This document shows positions 11,994-20,142 of a stretch of 64,000 bases of DNA, piece after piece. Below the pieces are notes generated by a model, which worked only from the letters and a program-made list of their open reading frames with translations, was not told the origin of the DNA and searched no databases. This DNA comes from Candidatus Fermentibacterota bacterium (GTDB lineage: Bacteria > JAFGKV01), in contig JAFGKV010000238.1 in assembly GCA_016928395.1 (NCBI GenBank), positions 1 through 64,000 on the forward strand, read 5' to 3'. Made by a program: the position numbers and the translations under genes. Position 1 is the first letter of the stretch. The number at the start of each line of letters is the position of its first letter.

Positions 11994-12530
11994 ATGAGAG
12001 GATTGGCGATTGTCGTTGCTGCCATGGGCATCGTGACTGTGGTAGGTGCGGCTGAACTGAAGATCGGGTACATCAACTCCCAGGAGATCTTCCTAAAGTA
12101 CCGTGGGACAGAAGACGCCCAGCAGAAGTTTGATCAGGAGAAGGTGAAGCTGGAACAGGAGTTGGAGCGGAAGAAGCAGGAACTTGACGAACTGGGAGCG
12201 ACCCTGGAGCGCCAGAGCCTGCTCATGAGCGAGGAGACAAAGAAAGAACGGATGGCTGAGCTGGAACAGAAAGAGAAGGAATTCCAGCAATACTACTTCG
12301 AATACTTCGGGGAGAACGGGCGGATCGTGAAACTCAACGCGGAGCTGACGCGCCCGATCATCGAGAAGATGAATGCGATTCTCAATCGTATCGGCGCCGA
12401 TGAGAACTTCACGGTCATCTTTGACGTGGCTGCCGGCGGCATTGTTTTCGCTGCAGAGAGCCTCGACCTTACCGACAGGATTCTAGACGAACTCAACGCC
12501 ACAGTGAAGGACTCATCTGGACCGAAGTGA
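11994..12530 (+). CDS. skp: Periplasmic chaperone Skp/OmpH
   Basis: 178 residues: a signal peptide to about residue 19, then a short beta segment (LKIGYINSQEIFLKY) and a long charged coiled coil (about 38-100, QQKFDQEKVKLEQELERK onward), closing with a conserved strand/helix end (NFTVIFDVAAGGIVFA). This is the Skp/OmpH pattern; Skp forms a trimeric jellyfish that carries unfolded outer-membrane proteins to BamA. It lies 21 bases after bamA with a GGAGG seven bases before the ATG. A gap of about 125 bases follows before lpxC, the largest in this run. Confidence 0.9.
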   Translation: MRGLAIVVAAMGIVTVVGAAELKIGYINSQEIFLKYRGTEDAQQKFDQEKVKLEQELERKKQELDELGATLERQSLLMSEETKKERMAELEQKEKEFQQYYFEYFGENGRIVKLNAELTRPIIEKMNAILNRIGADENFTVIFDVAAGGIVFAAESLDLTDRILDELNATVKDSSGPK

Positions 12531-12655
12531 TCGTCCGGGGGCAATTGCAGGGGTACGGCTTGACTGTCGAGCAGACGTCGAGTACATAATAGGGTTTCTT
12601 GATTGACCATTGTGTGGCATGTGCCGGGGAAACTCGCCCCGGAAGGAGCGCATCC

Positions 12656-13972
12656 ATGAAGCCCAACCAGCGGACCATCGGGGGAGTAGCCGCCGTGGAG
12701 GGAGTCGGCCTGCATACCGGCCTCAGGTCGACTCTGGTGTTCGAGCCGGCTCCGGAGGATTCCGGGGTCGTCTTCGTTCGCGATGATCTGCCCGGGTCTC
12801 CCATCATACCTGCCGATATCGCCCATGTCGTTGATACCGCCCGAGGCACCACACTGGGAGTCAACGGTGTGAGGGTGATGACGGTGGAACACGTACTGGC
12901 CGCAGTGGCAGGCTTGGGGATCGACAATCTCAGAGTCAAGGTGAATGAGGTGGAAGCCCCTGTGGGCGACGGCAGTGCGCTTCCCTTTGTCAAAGCACTC
13001 AGGGGTGCAGGCATCGTCGAACAATCGCGGGAGAAACGGCCTTTGGAGATCAAGGAGACCGTCTCCTACGATCGTGACGGAGTGAATATTGTCTTGCTCC
13101 CCTATGATGGGTTCAAGATCAGCTTTCTCATCGAGTACAATCACAAGGTGCTGGGTACTCAGTATGCATCGTTTGAGATCAGCGATGTGGTGTTCGCGAA
13201 GGAGATCGCTCCGGCGCGCACTTTTACATTCGGATATGAAGTAGAAATGCTCCAGAAGGCAGGACTCATCAAGGGAGGAAGTTTAGAGAACGCGGTGGTC
13301 GTGGGGGACGACGGCATTCTGAATGAAGGCAGTCTCCGATTTAGCAATGAGTTCGTGCGCCACAAGATCGTAGACCTGATTGGCGACTTCTTCCTCATCG
13401 GCGTGCCGCTCAATGCTCATGTGATCGCCGCCAAGTCGGGGCACGCAGCCAACGTAGAGGTTGTGCGCATTCTCCGAAAGAAGCTGGAAAGCAACGATGG
13501 TTCCATCGGGGCATTGAAGACCCGCACCATTCCCAAGGCGCCCGTCTATGCGGAGGACATCCTGAAGATTATGCCCCATCGCTATCCCTTCCTTCTTGTG
13601 GACCGCATCCTCGAGATAGAAGGCCGAAAGCGCATCGTGGGTTTGAAGAACGTTACCATCAACGAGCCCTATTTCCAGGGTCATTTCCCCGGAGTTCCCG
13701 TGATGCCGGGCGTCTTGATCATCGAGGCCATGGCACAGGTAGGAGGGCTGCTTCTGCTCAGTTCCCTGGAGGACTACGAGAACAAGATGGTCTTCTTCAC
13801 AGGCATCGATAGAGCGCGATTCCGAAAACCAGTGCGCCCTGGCGATCAGATCCGATTCGAAGTGGAAATGCTGCGTTTTGGCGGGAGCACCGCAAAAATG
13901 GCGGCGCGAGGCTTCGTCGAAGGTCGGCTTATTGCCGAGGCGGAGCTGATGTGTTCCGTGACTCCCCGATAA
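12656..13972 (+). CDS. lpxC/fabZ: Bifunctional UDP-3-O-acyl-GlcNAc deacetylase / 3-hydroxyacyl-ACP dehydratase (LpxC-FabZ fusion)
   Basis: 438 residues. The first ~275 residues are LpxC, the zinc amidase committing UDP-acyl-GlcNAc to lipid A; metal ligands are His79 (VEHVLAAV), His236 and Asp240 (HKIVDLIGD), nearly the E. coli numbering. After a linker, residues ~295-438 are FabZ with catalytic His308 ([12 protein letters not shown]) and Glu357 ([16 protein letters not shown]), dehydrating 3-hydroxyacyl-ACP in fatty-acid synthesis. Fusion of these two competing activities is known from Bacteroidetes and several FCB-related phyla. The ATG at 12656 has GGAAGGAG seven bases upstream and is preferred over the TTG at 12599. 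Confidence 0.95.
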   Translation: MKPNQRTIGGVAAVEGVGLHTGLRSTLVFEPAPEDSGVVFVRDDLPGSPIIPADIAHVVDTARGTTLGVNGVRVMTVEHVLAAVAGLGIDNLRVKVNEVEAPVGDGSALPFVKALRGAGIVEQSREKRPLEIKETVSYDRDGVNIVLLPYDGFKISFLIEYNHKVLGTQYASFEISDVVFAKEIAPARTFTFGYEVEMLQKAGLIKGGSLENAVVVGDDGILNEGSLRFSNEFVRHKIVDLIGDFFLIGVPLNAHVIAAKSGHAANVEVVRILRKKLESNDGSIGALKTRTIPKAPVYAEDILKIMPHRYPFLLVDRILEIEGRKRIVGLKNVTINEPYFQGHFPGVPVMPGVLIIEAMAQVGGLLLLSSLEDYENKMVFFTGIDRARFRKPVRPGDQIRFEVEMLRFGGSTAKMAARGFVEGRLIAEAELMCSVTPR

Positions 13973-13976
13973 ATTC

Positions 13977-14756
13977 ATGCCACCGGCCTCCATCCATGCC
14001 ACCGCCGTCGTGCACCCTGATGTGGTGCTGCACGACGGCGTCATCGTCGAACCCTATGCCGTCATCGGTCCTCGGGTCGTCCTCGGCCCAGGGGCATGGA
14101 TCGGGCCTCACGTTGTCATTGATCGCGACGTGACTCTGGGCGCCGGGTGCCGGGTGTTCCACTCGGCATTTCTGGGTGCACCACCCCAGGATTTGAAGTA
14201 TCGGGATGAGGAGACACGTCTTGAAATTGGCGACCGGACCATCATCCGGGAATTTGCCTCCCTTCATCGCGGAACCGTGGCCTCGGGCGTCACTCGGATA
14301 GGATCAGACGTGCTCCTTATGGCGTATACTCATGTGGCCCATGACTGCAGGATCGGTGACCGCGTCATCATGGCCAATGGTGTGCAGTTGGGTGGTCACG
14401 TCGAGATCGGTGATTGGGCCATCATCGGCGGCGTCACACCGGTGCATCAGTTCGTCCGGATCGGTGCCCACGCCATGGTTGGCGGCGGGCTTCGCGCCAG
14501 CCAGGATATCGCCCCGTTCATGATGGCGGTCGATGAGCCGATGCGTCTGGTCGGCATCAACAGCGTGGGGCTGCGGCGCAGGGGTTTCGCGTCGGAGACC
14601 ATCACCGCCCTCAAGCGCGCGCACCGGCTCCTGTGCCGTTCCCGCCTCAATACCGAGCAGGCCCTGGCGGCGATTCGTGAGCAGCTTCCGGCCCTGCCGG
14701 AGATTGAGCTTCTGCTCTCGTTCTTGGACTCGAGCCAGCGTGGATTCGTCAAGTAA
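13977..14756 (+). CDS. lpxA: Acyl-ACP--UDP-N-acetylglucosamine O-acyltransferase LpxA
   Basis: 259 residues, normal length. The N-terminal two thirds is a hexapeptide-repeat left-handed beta helix (AVVHPDVVLHDGVIVEPYAV and onward); HVAHDCRIG contains His122, matching the catalytic His of the family. The helical C-terminal part (VGLRRRGFASETITALKRAH) is typical. It adds the first 3-hydroxyacyl chain of lipid A to UDP-GlcNAc. It starts 4 bases after the lpxC/fabZ stop and overlaps the following oxidoreductase by 17 bases. Confidence 0.95.
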   Translation: MPPASIHATAVVHPDVVLHDGVIVEPYAVIGPRVVLGPGAWIGPHVVIDRDVTLGAGCRVFHSAFLGAPPQDLKYRDEETRLEIGDRTIIREFASLHRGTVASGVTRIGSDVLLMAYTHVAHDCRIGDRVIMANGVQLGGHVEIGDWAIIGGVTPVHQFVRIGAHAMVGGGLRASQDIAPFMMAVDEPMRLVGINSVGLRRRGFASETITALKRAHRLLCRSRLNTEQALAAIREQLPALPEIELLLSFLDSSQRGFVK

Positions 14757-15699
14757 GGCCAGCCCGTACCCGCGGATAGGCATCGTAGGAGTCGGCCACC
14801 TAGGTCGGCACCATGCGCGCGTAGCGTCTCAATCATCGGCGTCTGTCGGAGGCATCTTCGACATCGACGAACCCAGAGCATACCAGGTTGCGTCGGAGCT
14901 GGGAATCCGGGTCTTTTCCACCCTCGACGAGCTGTTGGATCACAGTGATGCAGTGGTGGTTGCGACACCTGCGGCATCCCATTTCGCTACGGCCCGAATC
15001 GCCCTGGAGGAGCGAAAACACTGTCTCGTGGAGAAGCCCCTGGTGACCGATCCGGTCGCCGCGGATACTCTGGTGAGCCTGGCCCGCCGGCATGACCTGG
15101 TGCTTGCCGTGGGCCACTCTGAGCGATTCAACCCGGCTTTGGAGCATGCGGACCAGTTCATACGCAACCCGCTCTATGTCGAGGTGACGCGGGTGGCCCC
15201 GTTTCCAGGCAGGGGCGCCGATGTCGATGTGGTGAAAGACCTGATGGTCCACGATCTCGAGATCGTGCTCCACTGGATGGGGTCCGATCCTGTAGAGATG
15301 CGAGCCGTGGGTGTCGCGCTGGTGACGGACAAGGTGGACATGGCAAATGTGCGACTCGAGTTCGCACATGGCCAGGTTGCGACCCTCACCGCTTCACGGG
15401 CGTCACCGGCTCCCATGCGGGTCATACGGGTGTTCCAGCGGGGAGGCTATGCATCGGTGGACATGGGTACTCAAAAGATTCGTTTCGTGCGCCAGACCGC
15501 CGAGGGCTTGACCACGGAGGAGACCGTGGTGGAAGGGCCCGAACCGCTCAAGGCGGAGCTGGATGACTTTCTGGAGGCGGTGCGAACCGGCGCGAGGCCT
15601 CGGGTGTCGGGCGAAGATGGTGCTCGCGTGCTTCGCCTCGCCCACGACATTGTGGCCCACATCGACTCACGACTCAGTCGCCTCGGCGCGTCTCGGTGA
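14740..15699 (+). CDS. Gfo/Idh/MocA family NAD-dependent oxidoreductase (GnnA-like position)
   Basis: About 319 residues from a GTG at 14740. The N-terminal Rossmann fold (IGIVGVGHLGRHHA), the EKPL motif near residue 100 and GHSERFNPAL place it in the Gfo/Idh/MocA family. It sits between lpxA and lpxB. In bacteria that make 3-amino-GlcNAc lipid A, gnnA (a Gfo/Idh member) occupies exactly this place and oxidises UDP-GlcNAc at C3, with the aminotransferase gnnB next to it. No gnnB is present here, so the role in sugar-nucleotide chemistry is only inferred from context. The GTG is the only start codon near the Rossmann fold in this frame; its Shine-Dalgarno is weak and coupling to lpxA is likely. 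Confidence 0.8.
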   Translation: MDSSSKASPYPRIGIVGVGHLGRHHARVASQSSASVGGIFDIDEPRAYQVASELGIRVFSTLDELLDHSDAVVVATPAASHFATARIALEERKHCLVEKPLVTDPVAADTLVSLARRHDLVLAVGHSERFNPALEHADQFIRNPLYVEVTRVAPFPGRGADVDVVKDLMVHDLEIVLHWMGSDPVEMRAVGVALVTDKVDMANVRLEFAHGQVATLTASRASPAPMRVIRVFQRGGYASVDMGTQKIRFVRQTAEGLTTEETVVEGPEPLKAELDDFLEAVRTGARPRVSGEDGARVLRLAHDIVAHIDSRLSRLGASR

Positions 15700-15727
15700 C
15701 GCCGACAGGCGCTTCCCATTCGGTCGC

Positions 15728-16831
15728 GTGACCTCTCCCGTCCGTCTTTTCGTATCCGCCGGCGAACGATCCGGGGATTTGCGCGGTGGCGCCATGGTCT
15801 CGGCGCTTAAAGATCATGTCCCTAATCTCCACCTCCGGGGGCTCGGTGGTGAGCATCTGGCCGGGTGCGGACTGATCAGCGAGGTTGCTCTGGACAAGCT
15901 GGCCGTCATGGGCTTCGCAGAAGTAATCAGGCTGATTCCGTTCTTTTTCCGCCTGCTGGGCCGGCTGACCAGGATCTTTCGCACATGGCAACCGGATCGT
16001 GTGCTTCTGGTCGATTATCCCGGCTTGAACCTTCGCTTGGCACGCAAGGCCAAGCGAATGGGGATCCCGGTTACCTACTATGTCAGCCCGCAAGTCTGGG
16101 CGTGGGGCAGTGGACGGATCCTGACCATCCGGGATACCGTCGATCAGATGCTCGTGCTCTTTGACTTCGAGAAGACCCTGTATGACGAGGCGGGCGTGGA
16201 CGCAGTGCATGTGGGTCACCCTTTGGTGGATGAGGTTGCGCCAACCATGACCGCCCACTCCTTCCGCCGCGAGGTCCGTCTTGACGACAGGCCCTTGCTG
16301 GCATTGCTCCCGGGTTCTCGACCTCAGGAGGTGCGCAGACATCTTCCGGTGATGATCCGCGCCGCAGCCATGGTGGAGGGTGTTTCTCCGGTCGTGGGCC
16401 TGGCGCCCGGCATCGATCCGGCAGGCATCCCTGCGCCTGTGCCATGGACGCATCGAGTCTACGACCTGCTAGCGTGCGCTGACGCCGCGGTGGTGGCCTC
16501 GGGAACCGCAACCTTGGAGGCGGCTCTATTGGGAACTCCCTTGGTGGTCGTGTACCGAACCCACGCCCTGAATGCCCTGCTGGCCCGCAGAATACTCACA
16601 ATTCCCTATGTGGCCATGGCCAATGTCGTTGCAGGCAGGCAGATCGTTCCCGAGTGTCTCCAGGGGGAGTTCACCCCGCCTCGTGTTGCAGCGGAGGTCA
16701 CCCGTATTCTACGAAATGACGCCGTTCGGCAACAGATGCGGCGTGACCTCAAGGACGTGGCGCGGCGCCTGGGGCCGCCAGGCGCCAGCATGAGGGCGGC
16801 CCAGGTGCTGGCATCACGGCTTCGACCATGA
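15728..16831 (+). CDS. lpxB: Lipid-A-disaccharide synthase LpxB
   Basis: About 367 residues. LpxB (GT19) joins UDP-diacylglucosamine and lipid X. Family motifs are plain: SAGERSGDLRGG at the N-terminus, VDYPGLNLRLARKAK, YYVSPQVWAWG, LLPGSRPQEVRRHLP and ASGTATLEAAL toward the C-terminus. The GTG at 15728 directly precedes the first strand (TSPVRLFVSAGE); no ATG is available before the SAGE motif without running into the upstream gene. It lies 28 bases after the oxidoreductase and overlaps the acyltransferase by 4 bases. Confidence 0.93.
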   Translation: MTSPVRLFVSAGERSGDLRGGAMVSALKDHVPNLHLRGLGGEHLAGCGLISEVALDKLAVMGFAEVIRLIPFFFRLLGRLTRIFRTWQPDRVLLVDYPGLNLRLARKAKRMGIPVTYYVSPQVWAWGSGRILTIRDTVDQMLVLFDFEKTLYDEAGVDAVHVGHPLVDEVAPTMTAHSFRREVRLDDRPLLALLPGSRPQEVRRHLPVMIRAAAMVEGVSPVVGLAPGIDPAGIPAPVPWTHRVYDLLACADAAVVASGTATLEAALLGTPLVVVYRTHALNALLARRILTIPYVAMANVVAGRQIVPECLQGEFTPPRVAAEVTRILRNDAVRQQMRRDLKDVARRLGPPGASMRAAQVLASRLRP

Positions 16832-17475
16832 GTTCATACGGGAGGTGGTTCGACCTTCAGGTCTGTCTTGGTGTGCTGGCTGTCCGAGCCCTAGGTGCGA
16901 CGCTGCGCGTACGGTGGTACCATGGTGAGCGAGTCGTCGCCGCCCGGGGAAGTGCACGCGACGGTGTGCTCTATGCCTTCTGGCACCAGAGGCTTCTCCC
17001 GTTCTGTTACACCCATCGGTTTCAGGGGGTCCATGTCATGGTATCGACCCATCGGGACGGGGAGCTCATCACCAGGATCATAGGCCGCCTTGGGTTTGGC
17101 GCCGTTCGCGGTTCCAGCACCAGGCAGGGCATGAAGGCACTATTCGGCATGGCTGCGGAAGGGCGACGGGGCGTGGATCTGGCAGTGACGCCCGACGGTC
17201 CTCGCGGACCCCGGGAGGTGCTCAAGCCTGGGATGGTCGTACTGGCCCGCCGACTGGGAAAGCCCATTGTTCCCATCGCCAATGCTGCGTGGCCCCGAAT
17301 CGAGCTCCGCTCGTGGGATCGGTTCCACGTACCGCTGCCGGGGGCCCGCTGCGCCGTGGTGGTGGGTGAGCCATGGTTGCCGGTGGATACCGCCTCCGTG
17401 GAGGATTCGCGCCGAGACCTGGAGCACCGTCTCCAGATGACCACCGCCGAGGCGGATCGCCTCTGCCGGGCTTAG
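16828..17475 (+). CDS. DUF374 lysophospholipid acyltransferase-family protein, probable lipid A late acyltransferase (LpxJ-like)
   Basis: 215 residues. The motifs AFWHQRLLP, STHRDGELITRII, RGSSTRQGMKAL and TPDGPRGPR define the DUF374 branch of the LPLAT superfamily, with the His of FWHQ as the presumed catalytic base. The Helicobacter/Campylobacter lipid A acyltransferase LpxJ is a DUF374 member, and this gene lies between lpxB and lpxK, so a secondary acyl transfer on lipid A is the best guess. An N-terminal hydrophobic stretch (FDLQVCLGVLAVRALGATL) suggests inner-membrane association. It overlaps lpxB by 4 bases. No lpxL/lpxM-type gene is seen in the window. Confidence 0.85.
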   Translation: MSSYGRWFDLQVCLGVLAVRALGATLRVRWYHGERVVAARGSARDGVLYAFWHQRLLPFCYTHRFQGVHVMVSTHRDGELITRIIGRLGFGAVRGSSTRQGMKALFGMAAEGRRGVDLAVTPDGPRGPREVLKPGMVVLARRLGKPIVPIANAAWPRIELRSWDRFHVPLPGARCAVVVGEPWLPVDTASVEDSRRDLEHRLQMTTAEADRLCRA

Positions 17476-17486
17476 GAGGTGCGGCG

Positions 17487-18545
17487 GTGCGTAGACGTGT
17501 GGGTACGTGGATACAAGAGGTCTGGTACGATCGCCGTCGGGCGCCGGCGCCGGTGGCGCTGATGCTTCGCGCGGGGGAACAGGTCTGGAAGGCCGGCCTA
17601 TGGGTTCACGGCCGCATGGGTACCTCAAGGGAGTCGTCGGATCTTCCCACCATTGGCATCACGAGCCCGACTGCCGGGGGTAGCGGCAAGACGCCGGTGG
17701 CCAGGTGGCTCGCAACGGAGATGACTGCTGCGGGATGGGACGCCGCGGTGATCACTCGCGGTCACGGAGGCAGGCTGCCCGGCCCCGTGCGGGTCGACAC
17801 CGGGATGCACAGTGCTCGGGACGTCGGTGACGAACCTCTCTGGCTGGCATCCCATCTGGGTGACATCCCTGTGATTGTCAGCAGAGACCGGCAGGCGGGG
17901 ATTGCCGCGGCGCAGGAGCAGGGAGCCGTTGTGGCGGTGCTCGATGATGTTACGATGAATCGATCCATCGTTCTGGACGCGGTGGTCATGGTTTTGGGTG
18001 CCTCGGGATGGATTGGCAATGGGAAATGCCTGCCTGCGGGGCCCCTTCGCATGCCGCTACCCATGATCGCCACACCGGATATAGTCGTGGTGGTCCAAGA
18101 ATCCTCCACACCGCCCGATGGGCGCCACCGGGCTTCACTTCTGAGCCAGGGTGCGCCCGTGGTCTCCGCCACCGCATTCCCCGCGACAGTCGTAGCGCCG
18201 GACGGTAACACGTCAACACCGGCCAAGATTCGGGGAATGCATGTACTATCATGGGCGGGTATCGCCCGGCCGTGGCGTTTCCGGGAGGTACTTCTCGACA
18301 TGGGCGTTGACATCCGTGGTTTTGTATCGTTCCCTGATCACCATGTCTATTCGCGCCGTGACATCGACACCTTGGCGAAAGCGGCGGACAGGCTGGATGC
18401 CCTACCGCTCACAACCGCCAAGGACATGGCTCGGTGGCCGTTGGATGCCCGTTGGAGGCCCCACTTCCTTGAGATGGGATTGAGCATTGATGAACCCGAT
18501 GCAGTCCTTCAGATCCTTATCAGGCGACTTGAGACGCGTGCCTGA
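17487..18545 (+). CDS. lpxK: Tetraacyldisaccharide 4'-kinase LpxK
   Basis: About 352 residues. It carries the LpxK P-loop TSPTAGGSGKTP near residue 57, followed by ITRGHGG, and the later VLDDVTMNR and PDHHVYSRRDI motifs. It phosphorylates the 4' position of the lipid A disaccharide at the inner membrane; an N-terminal amphipathic/hydrophobic segment fits. The GTG at 17487 has AGGAGGT six bases upstream, one of the best Shine-Dalgarno sites here, although the frame is open further upstream. The end overlaps nadB slightly. kdtA/waaA and lpxD are not in the window. Confidence 0.92.
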   Translation: MRRRVGTWIQEVWYDRRRAPAPVALMLRAGEQVWKAGLWVHGRMGTSRESSDLPTIGITSPTAGGSGKTPVARWLATEMTAAGWDAAVITRGHGGRLPGPVRVDTGMHSARDVGDEPLWLASHLGDIPVIVSRDRQAGIAAAQEQGAVVAVLDDVTMNRSIVLDAVVMVLGASGWIGNGKCLPAGPLRMPLPMIATPDIVVVVQESSTPPDGRHRASLLSQGAPVVSATAFPATVVAPDGNTSTPAKIRGMHVLSWAGIARPWRFREVLLDMGVDIRGFVSFPDHHVYSRRDIDTLAKAADRLDALPLTTAKDMARWPLDARWRPHFLEMGLSIDEPDAVLQILIRRLETRA

Positions 18546-20142
18546 GACCCCCGTCTCCTCTCCGGACGTGATCATCATCGGCTCCGGCATGGCAGGCCTC
18601 GTCAGTGCCCTGCTGATTGATGAAGCGTGGCGGGTGTTGATCGTCACCAAGAAGGGGAGGGCCGACTCCAATACCAACTTTGCTCAAGGCGGCCTTGCTG
18701 CGGCGGTGGGTGCCGAGGATTGCCCATCGGTCCATCTCGTGGACACGTTGCGCGTCGGTGCCGGCCTCTGTCACTCGGACGTGGTGCGGGGTGTCGTGGA
18801 AGATGGCCCCGCCATGGTCCGGCGGTTGCAAGAGTGGGGTGTGAGGTTCTCAGTGCAGCCTGATGGAGGCTTTGACCTCGGCAAGGAAGGTGGCCACACG
18901 CGGCGGCGCATCGTCCATGCACTGGATCGCACAGGAGAGGAGATCGAGCGGGCCCTGCTGGCCAAAGTGCGCGGCAAGCCAAATGTCCAGGTGATCGAGA
19001 ACGCTTTGGCCCTGGACATACTGACCGAGCCATCCCCTGCGGGCTTTCCCAGAGTCTGCGGGATGGAGATTCTTATGGAAGAACCGGATCAGGACGTACG
19101 GACGCTGGTTCGCGCTCGTGCGGTGGTGCTCGCCACGGGTGGAGCGGGCCATGTCTACCAGTTTACCAGCAACCCTGCCATCGCTACGGGGGACGGTGTT
19201 GCTATGGGGTTTCGGTGCGGAGCATCGGTGAGTAATCTGGAATTCATCCAGTTTCATCCTACCACGTTCTACAGCCGGGGGGGGAACTCATTCCTGATTT
19301 CCGAGGCGGTGCGCGGTGAGGGAGGAAAGCTGGTTTTGCCCGACGGCAGCCCATTCATGCATCGCTACGATTCGCGGGCGGAGTTGGCGCCTCGCGACAT
19401 TGTCGCCCGCGCCGTGGACCAGGAGATGAAGGCCGCCGGCCTCGAATGTGTCTACCTGGACGTGACCGGTATTGAGGCCGATTTTGCCCGAGGCCGGTTT
19501 CCCGCAATCTGCCAGAAGTGTCTTGATGCCGGCATTGATTTCACCTCCACGCCCATTCCCGTGGTTCCTGCCGCCCACTACATCTGCGGCGGTGTGACCA
19601 CCGACATTCGGGGTGCCACAGATGTAGTGGGCCTGTTCGCGTGTGGAGAAGTTGCCTGCACCGGGCTTCACGGGGCAAACCGGCTGGCCAGCAACTCCTT
19701 GCTGGAGGCCGTCGTGTTTGCCACAAGGGTCGCGGAATCGGTCTCCGATCTCTGCGCAACGTCTCCCTCTCGTGCCTTGCCCCCGCCGGAGACGGTGGCG
19801 GCATATCGTCGAACCGATGAGGCGTGTGGGTCTGCAGCCACCTTGCGCACGCAGATTCAGGAATGCATGTGGCACGACGTGGGGATCGTCAGATCGGATC
19901 GCAGCATCTCCCAGGCCACGGCAATGCTGGAGGCGCGGGTCGGTCAGATTCGGCAGTTGATCGATGAGGCGCCTGGCCGGGAAGTCATGGAGGTTCGGAA
20001 CATAGTGGATACCGCCAGGCTGATTGCTGGTGCGGCGCAGTGGCGTAAGGAGTCGCGAGGGCTTCATTTCAACACTGATTACCCTCGCCGGGGAGGCGCA
20101 CGGTGGAGAAGAGACAGCCGCATAGTTCCGCCCGGTTTATGA
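18538..20142 (+). CDS. nadB: L-aspartate oxidase NadB
   Basis: About 534 residues. It has the FAD-binding GSGMAGL motif near residue 15, the succinate-dehydrogenase-like FAQGGLAAAVG, QFHPTTFYSRGG, EAVRGEGGKL and HYICGGV active-site segments, and a helical C-terminal domain. It oxidises aspartate to iminoaspartate, the first step of NAD synthesis; nadA and nadC are not here. The start is uncertain: GTG 18538 leaves the usual ~9 residues before the FAD strand; ATG 18490 or TTG 18487 would overlap lpxK by about 55 bases. It is an unexpected metabolic gene within the envelope run. Confidence 0.92.
   Translation: MPETPVSSPDVIIIGSGMAGLVSALLIDEAWRVLIVTKKGRADSNTNFAQGGLAAAVGAEDCPSVHLVDTLRVGAGLCHSDVVRGVVEDGPAMVRRLQEWGVRFSVQPDGGFDLGKEGGHTRRRIVHALDRTGEEIERALLAKVRGKPNVQVIENALALDILTEPSPAGFPRVCGMEILMEEPDQDVRTLVRARAVVLATGGAGHVYQFTSNPAIATGDGVAMGFRCGASVSNLEFIQFHPTTFYSRGGNSFLISEAVRGEGGKLVLPDGSPFMHRYDSRAELAPRDIVARAVDQEMKAAGLECVYLDVTGIEADFARGRFPAICQKCLDAGIDFTSTPIPVVPAAHYICGGVTTDIRGATDVVGLFACGEVACTGLHGANRLASNSLLEAVVFATRVAESVSDLCATSPSRALPPPETVAAYRRTDEACGSAATLRTQIQECMWHDVGIVRSDRSISQATAMLEARVGQIRQLIDEAPGREVMEVRNIVDTARLIAGAAQWRKESRGLHFNTDYPRRGGARWRRDSRIVPPGL

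Noticed and set aside
12599-12655. Upstream TTG start for lpxC/fabZ
   Set aside because: It would add 19 residues that precede a strong Shine-Dalgarno and are not part of the LpxC fold.
14533-14739. N-terminal extension of the Gfo/Idh/MocA protein inside lpxA
   Set aside because: These codons are an out-of-frame reading of lpxA; the Rossmann fold starts after the GTG at 14740.
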